Source: Acidobacteriota bacterium (GTDB lineage: Bacteria; Acidobacteriota; Terriglobia; Bryobacterales; Bryobacteraceae). Taken from it: 64,000 bases of DNA. Below are positions 8,539 through 17,845 of this stretch, piece after piece; position 1 is the first letter of the stretch, and each line of letters starts with the position of its first letter. The DNA lies in assembly GCA_018268935.1 (NCBI GenBank), contig JAFDVS010000027.1:16751-80750 (forward strand), read 5' to 3'. A program made the position numbers and the translations under genes. Below the pieces are notes generated by a model. That model did no database searches, was not told the DNA's origin, and saw nothing but the letters and a program-made list of their open reading frames with translations.

Positions 8539-10428
8539 GTGGCTGTTACTCCATCTGAACAAGAGCAGGAAAAGCGACTCGACGCGGAACGCATCCTTCG
8601 CGAGGATACGAACTTTGCGGCCGGCAAGGTCGTGATTGTCCAATATGCGATCTTCGCCGTTTCGCTGTTTCTGGCGGCCAATTTCTACTTCCTCCAGATT
8701 GAGAACGAGAGTTACTACCGCGAAGCGGCCGAGCGAAACCGCATCAAGAGCCTGCCGGTGCTCGCTCCGCGGGGCAAGATCCTCGATCGCGATGGACGCG
8801 TCATCGTCGACAATCATCTCTCCTTCAGCCTGTTGCTTTCGCGCGAAACGCTGCGGCCGGAGCACATCAAGGCCATTGCCGGCGGGCTTGATCTGGATGT
8901 GGAAGAGCTTGAAGCCAAGCTCAAACGCTATGACCGTACCCGGCCGAAATACGAGCCGGTGAAGATCAAGGAAGAACTCACCCCGGCCGACATCGCTTTC
9001 GTCGAATCGCACCGCGATCCGGAGACTTTTCCTGAAATGGAACTGGTTCAGTCGCACACGCGCGAGTATCCGGCCGAAGCCGTGGCGGCCCATGTCATCG
9101 GGTACGTGGGTGAAATCAACGATGCCGAACTGAACAACGCCGAATTCGCCCGCTACAAACCCGGCGACGTCATTGGCAAGGCAGGCGTGGAACGGCAGTA
9201 CAACGACATGCTGTCGGGCGCCGACGGGCAACGTCAGGTGGTGGTGGACAATCGCGGCTATGAGCGCGAAGTGATCGGCTACAAGGCCGCCGTGCCGGGT
9301 CAGAACCTGCAGTTGACACTCGACCTGGATCTGCAGATTGTTGCGGAACTGGCGATGGAAGGCCGTCGCGGCGCGGTTGTGGCGATCGATCCGCGCAACG
9401 GCGAAGTGCTCGCCATGGTGAGCAGGCCTTCTTATGATCCGAACAAAATGTCGTCGCGCATCAGCGGCAAGGAATGGCGCGATTTGTTGAACGATCCGGA
9501 AAAGCCACTCTTCAATCGTTCGATTCAAGCCCAATGGGCGCCTGGCTCCACGTTCAAGCCGCTGGTAGCGCTGGCGGCGTTGGAAACGGGCACAGTGGAT
9601 ACCGACTATTCGGTGTCGTGCGCCGGTGCGGCCACCTGGTATGGGCGGCCGTTCAAATGCCACAAACGAGGCGGGCATGGCTCGATGCAGATGAACCGCG
9701 CCATCGCCGGCAGTTGCGACGTGTACTTCTACAGCGTCGGCAACAAATTGGGCATCGACAACATCGCCAGATTCGCTGAGATGGCCGGCCTCGGCGCCAA
9801 GACGGGAATTGATTTGCCATACGAAGCCTCCGGCACCGTGCCATCCACCCAATGGAAGATGCGCACGCAGCGGCAGAAGTGGTATGCCGGTGAAACCATT
9901 TCCGTCTCCATCGGCCAGGGCGCGCTCACTGTAACTCCCCTGCAACTCGCGCATGCCATCGGCGGGATGGCCGTCGGTGGCGTGTGGCACCGTCCCCACA
10001 TGGTAAAAGGCGCGGTGCCGAAGGAATCTGCCCGCAAAGCAGAACTGAACATCGACAATGTGCTGAAGGTGGTGGGCGGCATGTACAACGTGGTGAACGG
10101 CGGCGGTACGGCCGGCAACTCGCGGCTGCCCGGCATCGAGCTCTGCGGCAAAACCGGTACGGCGCAGCTGGCTTCGAACGATTTTCTCAAAGCGGCCAAA
10201 CTCGGCAAGGAGTTCGCCGACAACGCCTGGTTTGTGGGCTTTGCTCCGCGTGAAGCTCCCGAGATTGTGGTGGCCGCCCTGTTTGAAAACGGCGAACACG
10301 GCGACCGGGCAGCCCCCATCGTTCGCGACGTGGTGAAATCGTACTTCGACAAGAAGCGGCGCCTGGAGGGAAATCGGAAAGTGCTGGCGATGCAGCAGAT
10401 CATCCAAACGCCAAAGGGAGTGGAGTAA
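8539..10428 (+). CDS. mrdA: Penicillin-binding protein 2, peptidoglycan transpeptidase
   Basis: A class B PBP of 629 residues that cross-links peptidoglycan during elongation. There is one membrane helix at about 34-54, a pedestal beginning RGKILDRDGRVIVDN, and a transpeptidase domain. The nucleophile motif STFK is at 337-340, followed by SCD in the second-motif position and KTGT at 538-541. GTG at 8539 is the start; it follows mreD by 15 bases. It works with RodA, encoded next. Confidence 0.95.
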   Translation: MAVTPSEQEQEKRLDAERILREDTNFAAGKVVIVQYAIFAVSLFLAANFYFLQIENESYYREAAERNRIKSLPVLAPRGKILDRDGRVIVDNHLSFSLLLSRETLRPEHIKAIAGGLDLDVEELEAKLKRYDRTRPKYEPVKIKEELTPADIAFVESHRDPETFPEMELVQSHTREYPAEAVAAHVIGYVGEINDAELNNAEFARYKPGDVIGKAGVERQYNDMLSGADGQRQVVVDNRGYEREVIGYKAAVPGQNLQLTLDLDLQIVAELAMEGRRGAVVAIDPRNGEVLAMVSRPSYDPNKMSSRISGKEWRDLLNDPEKPLFNRSIQAQWAPGSTFKPLVALAALETGTVDTDYSVSCAGAATWYGRPFKCHKRGGHGSMQMNRAIAGSCDVYFYSVGNKLGIDNIARFAEMAGLGAKTGIDLPYEASGTVPSTQWKMRTQRQKWYAGETISVSIGQGALTVTPLQLAHAIGGMAVGGVWHRPHMVKGAVPKESARKAELNIDNVLKVVGGMYNVVNGGGTAGNSRLPGIELCGKTGTAQLASNDFLKAAKLGKEFADNAWFVGFAPREAPEIVVAALFENGEHGDRAAPIVRDVVKSYFDKKRRLEGNRKVLAMQQIIQTPKGVE

Positions 10429-10431
10429 GCG

Positions 10432-11526
10432 TTGGCCAGTTACCGCAGTCTGCGCGATTTCGATTGGACGCTGTGGGGCGTCACCCTCGTCATTTGCGCC
10501 CTCGGCGTACTGGAAATCTACAGCGCCACCCGAGACAGCATTTGGAAGGGCGTGTGGAGCAAGCAGATTCTGTGCATCGCCCTGGGCATGGTCCTCGCCT
10601 GGCTTATCAGCCGCATTGATTATCACACCCTGCTCGGGCACGTTCCATGGATGTATGCGGTCACCGTCGGATTGCTGGCCGTTACGTTTTTGTTGGGCGT
10701 AACCATTTTCGGTTCGCGGCGTTGGATTCCGCTGGCGTTCGGGTTCCGATTGCAGGTATCGGAATTCGCTAAACTGGTCATAGTTTTGCTGGTCGCCCGG
10801 TATTTGTCGGCGATCCGGAATGACCGCATGGAGTTGAGGGATTTGCTCAAGCTGTGCGGCCTGGTGGCGTTACCCATGCTGATGGTGATGAAGCAACCGG
10901 ATCTGGGAACGTCACTGACCTACATGCCGATTCTGGCGGTAGGGATTTTTCTGGTGGGCTTGCGCTGGCAGTATTGGGCGGCAATCCTTGCGATCGGGTT
11001 GTTACTGGTTCCGGTTGGTTGGTACTTTTACCTGAAGGATTATCAGAAGGAACGGCTGGCGACCTTCGTGGACCCGGAAAGGGATCCGAAGGGCAGCGGC
11101 TATCAGGTGATACAATCCAAGATCGCCGTGGGCTCCGGCGGCCTCTGGGGCCGGGGAGTGACGAAGGGCTCGCAGACGCAGTTGCGGTTCTTACCGGTGC
11201 CGCACACGGATTTTATTATGGCGGCGTTTGCCGAGGAACACGGCTTCGTCGGGATTGTTGTAGTCTTAGGTTTGTACTTGCTGTTGCTGATGCAGATTGT
11301 TCAGAACGCGCAACAGGCCCCGGACAAAGCGGGGATCTACATCTGCATGGGTATCGGCACGATGTTATTGTTTCACCTGTTGGTGAACGTCGGCATGGTG
11401 ATTGGCCGCATGCCGGTTACAGGTATTCCGCTGCCGTTGATGAGCTACGGCGGCTCCAGCATTCTGACCACGTTCATGATGCTGGGTCTGGTGAACAACG
11501 TCCGTCTAAGGCGTTTCGTGAATTAG
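10432..11526 (+). CDS. rodA: Peptidoglycan glycosyltransferase RodA
   Basis: SEDS-family membrane protein of 364 residues that polymerises lipid II with PBP2. It has about ten hydrophobic segments. Family landmarks include MKQPDLGTSLTYMPI, the large loop with PERDPKGSGYQVIQSKIAVGSGGLWG (containing the catalytic-region Asp) and the C-terminal GRMPVTGIPLPLMSYGGSS. The start is a TTG at 10432, four bases after the mrdA stop. The 210 bases after the gene hold no feature I can support; they may be the leader of the next gene. Confidence 0.95.
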   Translation: MASYRSLRDFDWTLWGVTLVICALGVLEIYSATRDSIWKGVWSKQILCIALGMVLAWLISRIDYHTLLGHVPWMYAVTVGLLAVTFLLGVTIFGSRRWIPLAFGFRLQVSEFAKLVIVLLVARYLSAIRNDRMELRDLLKLCGLVALPMLMVMKQPDLGTSLTYMPILAVGIFLVGLRWQYWAAILAIGLLLVPVGWYFYLKDYQKERLATFVDPERDPKGSGYQVIQSKIAVGSGGLWGRGVTKGSQTQLRFLPVPHTDFIMAAFAEEHGFVGIVVVLGLYLLLLMQIVQNAQQAPDKAGIYICMGIGTMLLFHLLVNVGMVIGRMPVTGIPLPLMSYGGSSILTTFMMLGLVNNVRLRRFVN

Positions 11527-11736
11527 AGGGCGGGACGGGGTTTGCCGAGTGGTTAGGAATCGGGTTGGTTGGTTTTTACCCGGCTGGCGTAAGAGCGCGC
11601 TGATGGCGAGGCTCCGCTTCAGTTGGATGAAAAAGATTTTTTGGCCGCGGCTACACGCGGCTTGGAAGACCCGCTCCTGCACATTTGGTGAAGCCTCCCT
11701 GTTGGGTTCGTTCCCGCCGTTTGGGAGGACATTCGA

Positions 11737-14577
11737 ATGACGAAGGAACTGGTGATTGCGCACAATCGCCATGAAACGAAGGTTGCGGTTCTGGAAGACG
11801 ACCAACTGGTCGAGATCTATTTTCAGCGCGCGCAGGAATATTCCCTTGCCGGAAGTGTGCACAAAGGCAAAGTAACCCGCGTCTTGCCGGGCATGCAGTC
11901 GGCTTTTGTCGACCTTGGCCTGGAGCGCGACACCTTTCTCTATGTGTCGGACTTCTTTGAAGAAAGCGACGAATACGAGAAGCTGCCCGTAGCCGACGAG
12001 CGCCCGCCGCGCCGGGAGCGCGATCAGGACAGGGATCGGGACCGCGGGCCGCGTGAGCAGCGCGAACCTCGGGAATTGCGCGAGGCGCGTGAACCCAAAC
12101 CGATCGAAGAAGCTGCCGAGCCGGCTGCGCTGGAACCGCCGGCGGAAGTAACCGCCGAAGCAACGGAGTCCGCCCCGGTGGCGGCTGTGGCTCGCCCCGA
12201 TGGACGGCCCGAACGCGGAGATCGCGGGGACCGTGGCGATCGCGAACGCGGAGGCCGAGGCCGCCGTGGTCGCCGCCGCCGTGGCCGCGGGGGCCGCGAT
12301 GATCGCCCGCCGCGCGAAAGCCGCGATCGCATTCCCGAAAGCAAGTACGCCGAGCCTTCGGCCGTGGAAGAAGAAGCGGCAGAGGAACCAATGGATGCGG
12401 TAGAGTCCATGGAAGACTTTGCTGTGCTCCCCGGCGAATCCCTCGCCAAGTATTCCCGCGTGAGCGACGACGACGCCGAGCCGGTCGAGGATGAGCTGGA
12501 AGAAGAAGCCCCAGCCACCAGCTTGGATGAGGAGCCGGAAGCCGTCGCATCCCAGGCCTTCACCGAACCCGAAGTAGAGCCGGAGCCGGTCGCCGAAGCA
12601 GTCACCGAGGAAGAGGAAGAAGAGGTGCCTGCTGTCACCGTGGTGGCCAGCGAACCTCTCGGTGTGGATGAAGTGGCTACCGTCAGCGCCGTGGAAGAGG
12701 AAGCCACCGGCCTGACCGAAGAGCAACTGGACGAGATACAGAAGCAGGCCGAGGCAATTGCTTCCGGCGACGCGGAAGTGGACGAAGACGAGGACGAACC
12801 TGCCGCGGAAGTCAGTTCAGTCTCGGTGGTCGAGGAAGTTGCCGAAGAACTTGCAGCCGCTGCGGCGGAAGAGCCCGCCGTGGACGCAGTGGAAGACGCC
12901 GCCATGGCCGTGGAAGGTTCGGCTGACGCCGAAGGCGAAGACGAAGAACCTGCTGACTCCGAAGGCGCCGAAGAAGTTGCCGCCGCGCCCGCTGCCGATG
13001 CCGGCCCTGACGCCGAAAATGAGCCGGCCCTGGCTTCCATGGGGAGTGTCGGATCGTCGCACCGCGAACAGACCCAGCGCTTCCTGCGCGGCCGCCGGAT
13101 GCGCCGCCGCCGCGGTGACAAGCAGGATGCCGGCGTGCGCACCGTAAACCGCGAAGAGCGCCCCCCGCAAGGCGAGCGCGCTGCTGCGCCGGAACGTCCC
13201 AGCCGCCCCGAGCGTGCCGAGCGGCCCGAACGCACCGAGCGCACGGATCGTCCGGAACGCGCCGAACGCGCCGAACGTACTGAGCGTCCCGAGCGTTCTG
13301 AGCGTTCCGAGCGCCCCGAGCGTGGCGCCATGGATCGTGCCGGATCCGATCGCCCGCCGCGCGACCGCGCCCCCCAGGCTTCCATCACCGATCTGCTGAG
13401 TGAAGGCCAGGAGATTGTCGTTCAGATCGCCAAGGAGCCGATGGGGCAGAAGGGCGCCCGCATCACTTCGCACATCGCTCTCCCCGGGCGCTTCTGCGTT
13501 TACATGCCCACCATCGACCACATGGGGGTGTCGCGCAAGATTGCCTCCGATGACGAGCGCCTGCGCTTGCGCCGCATTCTGCAAACGCATCGCCAGGGGC
13601 TCCCCGGTGGCTTCATCATCCGCACCGCCGGAGAAGGGAAGTCCGAAGAGGCGATTGCCCAGGATATCCAGTACCTGTTCCAGTTGTGGCAGGAGATCAA
13701 GGCGAAAGCCGAGAAGCTGAAGGCCCCGGCTCTGCTCTATCACGACGTGGAGATCGTGCAGCGCCTGCTGCGCGATCAACTCACCGACAATTTCAAGGCC
13801 ATCTGGGTGGACAACGAAGAGCTGTACGAAAGCGTACTGCGCTTTGTCCAACGCATGGCGCCGCACCTCGTCAGCCGTGTGAAGCTCTACACACGATCCA
13901 TCCCCGTCTTCGATGCCTTCAATATCACCGCCGAACTGGAGAAGGCTCTGCGTCCGAAGGTGTGGCTCAAGTCCGGTGGATACATCGTCATCAACCAGAC
14001 CGAAGCCCTCGTGGCCGTCGACGTGAACACCGGCAAGTTCGTGGGCAAATCGAACCGCCTGGAAGACACCATCGTCAAGACCAACACTGACGCGGTGAAG
14101 GAAATCGTGCGCCAGATCCGGTTGCGTGATCTGGGCGGCATCATCGTGGTCGACTTCATCGACATGGATGAACGCAAGAACCGGCAGAAGGTCATGCAGG
14201 CGTTGGAAGAAGCCATGCGTGCCGACCGCGCTCCAAACAAGATTCTGCAGTTCAACGATTTCGGCCTGGTGGCGATTACACGCAAGCGTGTGAAGCAGTC
14301 GCTCGAACGGACGTTGTGCTCGCCGTGTCCCACCTGCGAGGGCTCGGGCTACACCAAGAGCGTGCAGACGGTGATCAGCGAGATCCTCATGGAAGCGGGC
14401 AAACTGGCGCCGCATATTGAAGGCAAAGAGCTGATGCTGCGTGTGCATCCGACGGTGGCTGTGACCTTGAAGTCCAAGGACAACGACTACCTGGAGGAGT
14501 TGGAAGAGATCTTCGGCCGCCCCGTCCTTGTGACCGGAGACGATTCTATTCATCCGGAAAAATTCGACTTGGCCTAA
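11737..14577 (+). CDS. rng: Ribonuclease E/G with a giant insertion in the S1 domain
   Basis: Endoribonuclease of the RNase E/G family, 946 residues. The first S1 half is at 37-75 (GSVHKGKVTRVLPGMQSAFVDLG). A low-complexity stretch runs over about 86-545, and the S1 domain resumes at about 548 (ITDLLSEGQEIVVQIAKEP). The DNase I-like core carries metal ligands D762 (DVNTGKF) and D806 (VDFIDMD). The Zn-link CPTC is at 864-867. The insertion has an RGG/RRGR patch near 160-195, long Glu/Ala-rich acidic segments and an R/E/P tandem tract at about 488-530. It may bind RNA or act as a protein scaffold. It lies downstream of the rod operon, as RNase G often does. Confidence 0.93.
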   Translation: MTKELVIAHNRHETKVAVLEDDQLVEIYFQRAQEYSLAGSVHKGKVTRVLPGMQSAFVDLGLERDTFLYVSDFFEESDEYEKLPVADERPPRRERDQDRDRDRGPREQREPRELREAREPKPIEEAAEPAALEPPAEVTAEATESAPVAAVARPDGRPERGDRGDRGDRERGGRGRRGRRRRGRGGRDDRPPRESRDRIPESKYAEPSAVEEEAAEEPMDAVESMEDFAVLPGESLAKYSRVSDDDAEPVEDELEEEAPATSLDEEPEAVASQAFTEPEVEPEPVAEAVTEEEEEEVPAVTVVASEPLGVDEVATVSAVEEEATGLTEEQLDEIQKQAEAIASGDAEVDEDEDEPAAEVSSVSVVEEVAEELAAAAAEEPAVDAVEDAAMAVEGSADAEGEDEEPADSEGAEEVAAAPAADAGPDAENEPALASMGSVGSSHREQTQRFLRGRRMRRRRGDKQDAGVRTVNREERPPQGERAAAPERPSRPERAERPERTERTDRPERAERAERTERPERSERSERPERGAMDRAGSDRPPRDRAPQASITDLLSEGQEIVVQIAKEPMGQKGARITSHIALPGRFCVYMPTIDHMGVSRKIASDDERLRLRRILQTHRQGLPGGFIIRTAGEGKSEEAIAQDIQYLFQLWQEIKAKAEKLKAPALLYHDVEIVQRLLRDQLTDNFKAIWVDNEELYESVLRFVQRMAPHLVSRVKLYTRSIPVFDAFNITAELEKALRPKVWLKSGGYIVINQTEALVAVDVNTGKFVGKSNRLEDTIVKTNTDAVKEIVRQIRLRDLGGIIVVDFIDMDERKNRQKVMQALEEAMRADRAPNKILQFNDFGLVAITRKRVKQSLERTLCSPCPTCEGSGYTKSVQTVISEILMEAGKLAPHIEGKELMLRVHPTVAVTLKSKDNDYLEELEEIFGRPVLVTGDDSIHPEKFDLA
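13213..13325 (+). repeat. Tandem low-complexity coding repeat inside the RNase E/G gene
   Basis: Short degenerate units reading GAGCG(T/C), CCCGAACGC or similar repeat about a dozen times. They encode an (E-R-[PAST]-E-R-A)-type tract. The period is mostly 6-12 bases and stays in frame, so the repeat can expand or contract without breaking the gene. Confidence 0.7.
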
Positions 14578-14581
14578 AGTG

Positions 14582-16456
14582 ATGACACGCCGCGAAGCAA
14601 CGGTGGCGCTGTTGGCGCTGACCGGCTGCGAGAGCAAACCGAAGATGCAGGAACGCCGCGACCTCCATTCTTTTTCCCGGCCGCATGAAGTGCGGACGAA
14701 ACATCTCGACCTCGATCTGGAAGCGTCGTTCGACGCCCGTACGCTGAAAGGATCGGTGACCCACACGCTGGTGCGCACCGATCCTACCGCGCCGCTGGTG
14801 CTGGACACGCGCGATCTGACTGTGCAGAAAGTGGAAACGGCGTTGAAGCCGGAAGGCCCCTACACGCAGGCGAATTTCACGCTCGCGGCGGCGGACCCGA
14901 TTCTCGGTGCGGCGCTCGCTGTTACGCTCCCCGCCGACGTGACCGCCGTCCGCGTGCACTACACCACAAGCCCGAAGGCGAGTGGGTTGCAGTGGCTCGA
15001 TGCATCGCAGACCGCGGGCAAAAAGCGGCCCTTCCTCTATTCGCAATCCCAGGCCATTCACGCCCGCAGTTGGATCCCCGTGCAGGATACACCCGGCGTG
15101 CGCGCCACTTACCGCGCTCGCATCCGCACGCCGAAAGATCTGATTGCGCTGATGAGCGCGCGCAGCGATTTCCGCCTCGCCGACCCAAAGGAGCCCCCCT
15201 CGGGCGACTACAGTTTCCGCATGCCGTTGGCCATTCCGTCGTATCTGATTGCGCTCGCTGTCGGCGATTTGGAGTTTCGTTATCTGAGCTCGCGCACCGG
15301 CGTGTGGGCCGAGCCATCGGTAGTGGATTCCGCCGCGCGCGAATTCGTTGACATGGAGCGCATGATGCAGGCGGCCGAGAAGCTATTCGGCCCCTATGTG
15401 TGGCAACGCTACGATGTGCTGGTGCTGCCTCCCAGCTTCCCCTATGGCGGCATGGAGAATCCGCTGATGACGTTCGCCACGCCCACGCTGCTGGCCGGGG
15501 ATAAGAGTCTGGTGGCGGTGGTGGCCCACGAGATGGCGCATTCCTGGTCAGGCAATCTGGTGACGAATGCCACCTGGAGCGACTTCTGGTTGAACGAAGG
15601 TTTCACCACCTACTGTGAGCGCCGCATTCAGGAAGAAGTGTACGGCGCCGAGCGGGCGAAGATGGAAGAGGCGTTGGGCTATCAGTCCTTGCTCGAGGAA
15701 CTGAAGTCGCACGCGCCGATCGACCAGGTGCTGCACATTGATCTGAAGGGCCGCGATCCGGACGATGGCGCCACCGAGATCCCCTACGAAAAGGGTGCGC
15801 TCTTCCTGACTCACATCGAGCATGTGTTTGGGCGCGAGACCTTCGACAAGTGGCTGCGCGCCTACTTCGCCAATTTCCAATTCCAGAGCATCACCACGGC
15901 CGAGTTCCGTTCGTACTTGCGCAATGATCTGCTGGCCTATGACGCTGCCCGAGCGGCGAAGATTCCGTTGGAGGAGTGGTTGACCAAACCGGGCTTGCCG
16001 GAGAGTGCTCCTAAGCCATCTTCGGATGCTTTCACCGCGGTGGAAGCGATGGCAAAGGAGTGGCTGGCGCGTGATGCCTCGGATGCAAAGGCGAAGACGA
16101 AGGATTGGAACACGCAGCAATGGCTGCATTTTCTCCGAGCGCTGACGGATGGCGCGGATGCGGCAAAGATGGCCCAGTTGGACCGTGCCTTTGGATTCAC
16201 CAAGTCTGGCAATGCGGAGATTGAATTCCAGTGGCTGCGCATGTCGATTCGTCATGCGTATGCGCCGGCCATGCCGCGGCTCGAAGAATTCCTCGTCAGC
16301 GTAGGCCGCCGGAAGTTCGTCCGGCCCTTGTTTGAAGAGATGTTGAAGACTCCCGACGGCCGCCAGCGCGCCGAGGCGATTTACGCCAAAGCACGGCCAG
16401 GGTATCATCCGATTACAGCCTCCACGGTGGATGAAATGATGGCGAAAAAGCGGTAG
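14582..16456 (+). CDS. M1-family metallopeptidase (leukotriene A4 hydrolase-like), predicted lipoprotein
   Basis: Zinc aminopeptidase of about 624 residues. It contains the exopeptidase motif GGMENPL, the zinc site HEMAHSW...NEGF (HExxH-18-E) and a downstream YEKGA. The order of the saddle N-domain, catalytic domain and helical C-domain, and the context WSDFWLNEGFTTYCERRI, are closest to the LTA4 hydrolase/aminopeptidase branch. The N-terminus TRREATVALLALTGC ends in a lipobox (LTGC), so the enzyme is probably membrane-anchored in the periplasm. GTG at 14579 directly precedes the ATG used here. Confidence 0.9.
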   Translation: MTRREATVALLALTGCESKPKMQERRDLHSFSRPHEVRTKHLDLDLEASFDARTLKGSVTHTLVRTDPTAPLVLDTRDLTVQKVETALKPEGPYTQANFTLAAADPILGAALAVTLPADVTAVRVHYTTSPKASGLQWLDASQTAGKKRPFLYSQSQAIHARSWIPVQDTPGVRATYRARIRTPKDLIALMSARSDFRLADPKEPPSGDYSFRMPLAIPSYLIALAVGDLEFRYLSSRTGVWAEPSVVDSAAREFVDMERMMQAAEKLFGPYVWQRYDVLVLPPSFPYGGMENPLMTFATPTLLAGDKSLVAVVAHEMAHSWSGNLVTNATWSDFWLNEGFTTYCERRIQEEVYGAERAKMEEALGYQSLLEELKSHAPIDQVLHIDLKGRDPDDGATEIPYEKGALFLTHIEHVFGRETFDKWLRAYFANFQFQSITTAEFRSYLRNDLLAYDAARAAKIPLEEWLTKPGLPESAPKPSSDAFTAVEAMAKEWLARDASDAKAKTKDWNTQQWLHFLRALTDGADAAKMAQLDRAFGFTKSGNAEIEFQWLRMSIRHAYAPAMPRLEEFLVSVGRRKFVRPLFEEMLKTPDGRQRAEAIYAKARPGYHPITASTVDEMMAKKR

Positions 16457-16522
16457 TGAGTGAGGGTGGTGTGGTAGATTAGAAGGAGCCCTCAGCGCTT
16501 CCCTTTTGTGTGTTCCCCTTGC

Positions 16523-16612
16523 GGAGAGATGGCCGAGTGGTTGAAGGCGCACGCTTGGAAAGCGTGTATACGGGAAACTGTATCGAGGGTTCGAATCCCT
16601 CTCTCTCCGCCA
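16523..16612 (+). tRNA. tRNA-Ser (anticodon GGA), CCA encoded
   Basis: The acceptor stem GGAGAGA (16523-16529) pairs with TCTCTCC (16602-16608). A D-arm (GCCGAGTGGTTGAAGGC), an anticodon stem CACGC/GCGTG with loop TTGGAAA, a long class II variable arm (TATACGGGAAACTGTA) and the T-arm GGTTCGAATCC are all present. The GGA anticodon gives serine. The genomic CCA ends at 16612. The last 21 bases are the integration target of the adjacent island and are restored after insertion, so the tRNA is intact. Confidence 0.97.
16592..16612 (+). repeat. attL core within the tRNA-Ser 3' end
   Basis: These 21 bases, from the T-arm through the CCA, are identical to 21841-21861. The base before and the base after differ between the copies, so 21 bp is the exact repeat length. 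Confidence 0.9.
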
Positions 16613-16653
16613 TACTTAAGATCCACCCGCTCAACAACTTACAAGAACCCGTT

Positions 16654-16674
16654 CGGGTAATGTACCCGTAATGT
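16654..16674 (+). promoter_or_regulatory. Inverted and direct repeats ahead of the integrase
   Basis: CGGGTA (16654-16659), ATG, TACCCG (16663-16668) forms a perfect 6-bp inverted repeat. Overlapping it, GTAATGT occurs at 16657-16663 and again at 16668-16674, exactly 11 bp apart, one helical turn. The second copy reaches into the integrase GTG start at 16673. Such sites near att and int suit an excisionase or repressor; this is inference. Confidence 0.45.
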
Positions 16675-17845
16675 GTCCAAACAGGGCTTATCCTGTTCTT
16701 GCATGTTGGAATTGCGGAAACGGCATCAGGAAGGCTGTGCGTTGTTCACTCCCGCGCGGCCCTTTTCGAAGAACTTGGAGTGCAAGCGATGTGTCTATGT
16801 CGCCTATGGGTCCGTCGATGGGAAGAAGATCCGGGAGAGTCTGGACACCACGAACAGGGAAGAAGCGCACGACCGACTGTCCGAACGCTGGAAGCAGGCG
16901 CGGACAGGAACACCGCCGCCGGTAAATGCGATGAGCGCCCGCGAAGCGGTGGAAGCCTATCTTGGCGAACTTCGCTCTTCCGGGCGGACGCCGAAGACCA
17001 TCGCGCGATACGCGGCATCGTGCAACCGGCTGTCGGCGTTTCTTGACGGGAAAGCGATCACAGACTTAAAGAAAGTGACAAGCGCCGACATGTCGGCCTT
17101 CAAGGGAACTTGGGGAAACGAGTTGCAATCGGACACTAGTCGCCAGAAGGAACAGCAACGGCTGAAGACCTTCTTTCGATGGTGCGGAAACCAGACGCCG
17201 CCGTTGATTCTAAGCGACCCGACCAAGGGACTCATGCGCATCAGCGTGGCGAACGGCAATGTGCGGGAGCGCTTCACAGACGAAGAAATCGACCGAATCT
17301 TCGCGTCAATCGACTCCGTTTACCCGGCGAACGCCAAGGGAACCAACGGCTCCGTCTATCAGACGCGCCCGTTCGTGAGAGCGTTTTTGTTGGTACTCCG
17401 CTATACAGCCTTGCGCATCAGCGATGTTACGAATCTTCAGCGTCACCATTTGGATGGCGACCGCCTGTTCCTTCATACGCTGAAGACCGGACAGCCTGTC
17501 TACACAGTCGTGCCAAGCGTGGTATCCGACGCGCTTCGGGAAATTGACCGTAATGGAGAGTTCTATTTCTATCCGGGGAATCCCGGCACCTTTGACACTT
17601 GGCGGAAGAAGTGGTCGGATATCCTGAAGCCGGTCTATAGGAAAGCCAAGGTGCGCTACACCAGCCACGCATGGCGCGACACCTTGGTCTTCAAGCTATT
17701 GCGGAAGAAGGTCCGCATTGAACTGATCTCCCGCCTGTTGGGACACGACAGTATCCAAATCACGTGGGATCACTATTCGGCATGGGTTCCCGAACTCCAA
17801 GAGGAATTGGAGATGGCTGTCCGGGAGCACATTCATTCCTGTTAG
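16673..17845 (+). CDS. int: Tyrosine-type site-specific integrase
   Basis: Phage-type recombinase of 390 residues. The catalytic set is complete: R248 (TALRISDV), K271, H332 and R335 (HAWR), H358 (LLGHDS) and Y368 (DHYSAW). A SAM-like core-binding domain is at about 88-175. The N-terminus has cysteines at 8, 10, 22, 37 and 40 (CSC, EGC, CKRC), suggesting a small zinc-binding arm-site domain like that in other acidobacterial integrases. GTG at 16673 is used; ATG at 16703 is possible but would lose two cysteines. Next to tRNA-Ser, it should catalyse insertion at and excision from the 21-bp att core. Confidence 0.93.
   Translation: MSKQGLSCSCMLELRKRHQEGCALFTPARPFSKNLECKRCVYVAYGSVDGKKIRESLDTTNREEAHDRLSERWKQARTGTPPPVNAMSAREAVEAYLGELRSSGRTPKTIARYAASCNRLSAFLDGKAITDLKKVTSADMSAFKGTWGNELQSDTSRQKEQQRLKTFFRWCGNQTPPLILSDPTKGLMRISVANGNVRERFTDEEIDRIFASIDSVYPANAKGTNGSVYQTRPFVRAFLLVLRYTALRISDVTNLQRHHLDGDRLFLHTLKTGQPVYTVVPSVVSDALREIDRNGEFYFYPGNPGTFDTWRKKWSDILKPVYRKAKVRYTSHAWRDTLVFKLLRKKVRIELISRLLGHDSIQITWDHYSAWVPELQEELEMAVREHIHSC

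Noticed and set aside
8506..10641. 711-codon minus-strand open frame
   Set aside because: Lies wholly opposite mrdA, whose motifs are clear. The product has no recognisable domain and is His/Arg/Val-rich as expected for an antisense shadow.
11540..11570. GCCGAGTGGTTAGG resembling a tRNA D-arm
   Set aside because: No acceptor stem, anticodon stem or T-arm follows, so it is not a tRNA.
11549..11740. 63-codon frame in the rodA-rng gap
   Set aside because: No ribosome site, no family resemblance, overlaps the rng start; more likely a leader.
12024..13388. 454-codon open frame antisense to the RNase E/G insertion
   Set aside because: Almost only Ser, Arg, Gly, Ala and Thr; it is the mirror of the Glu/Arg-rich repeats in high-GC DNA.
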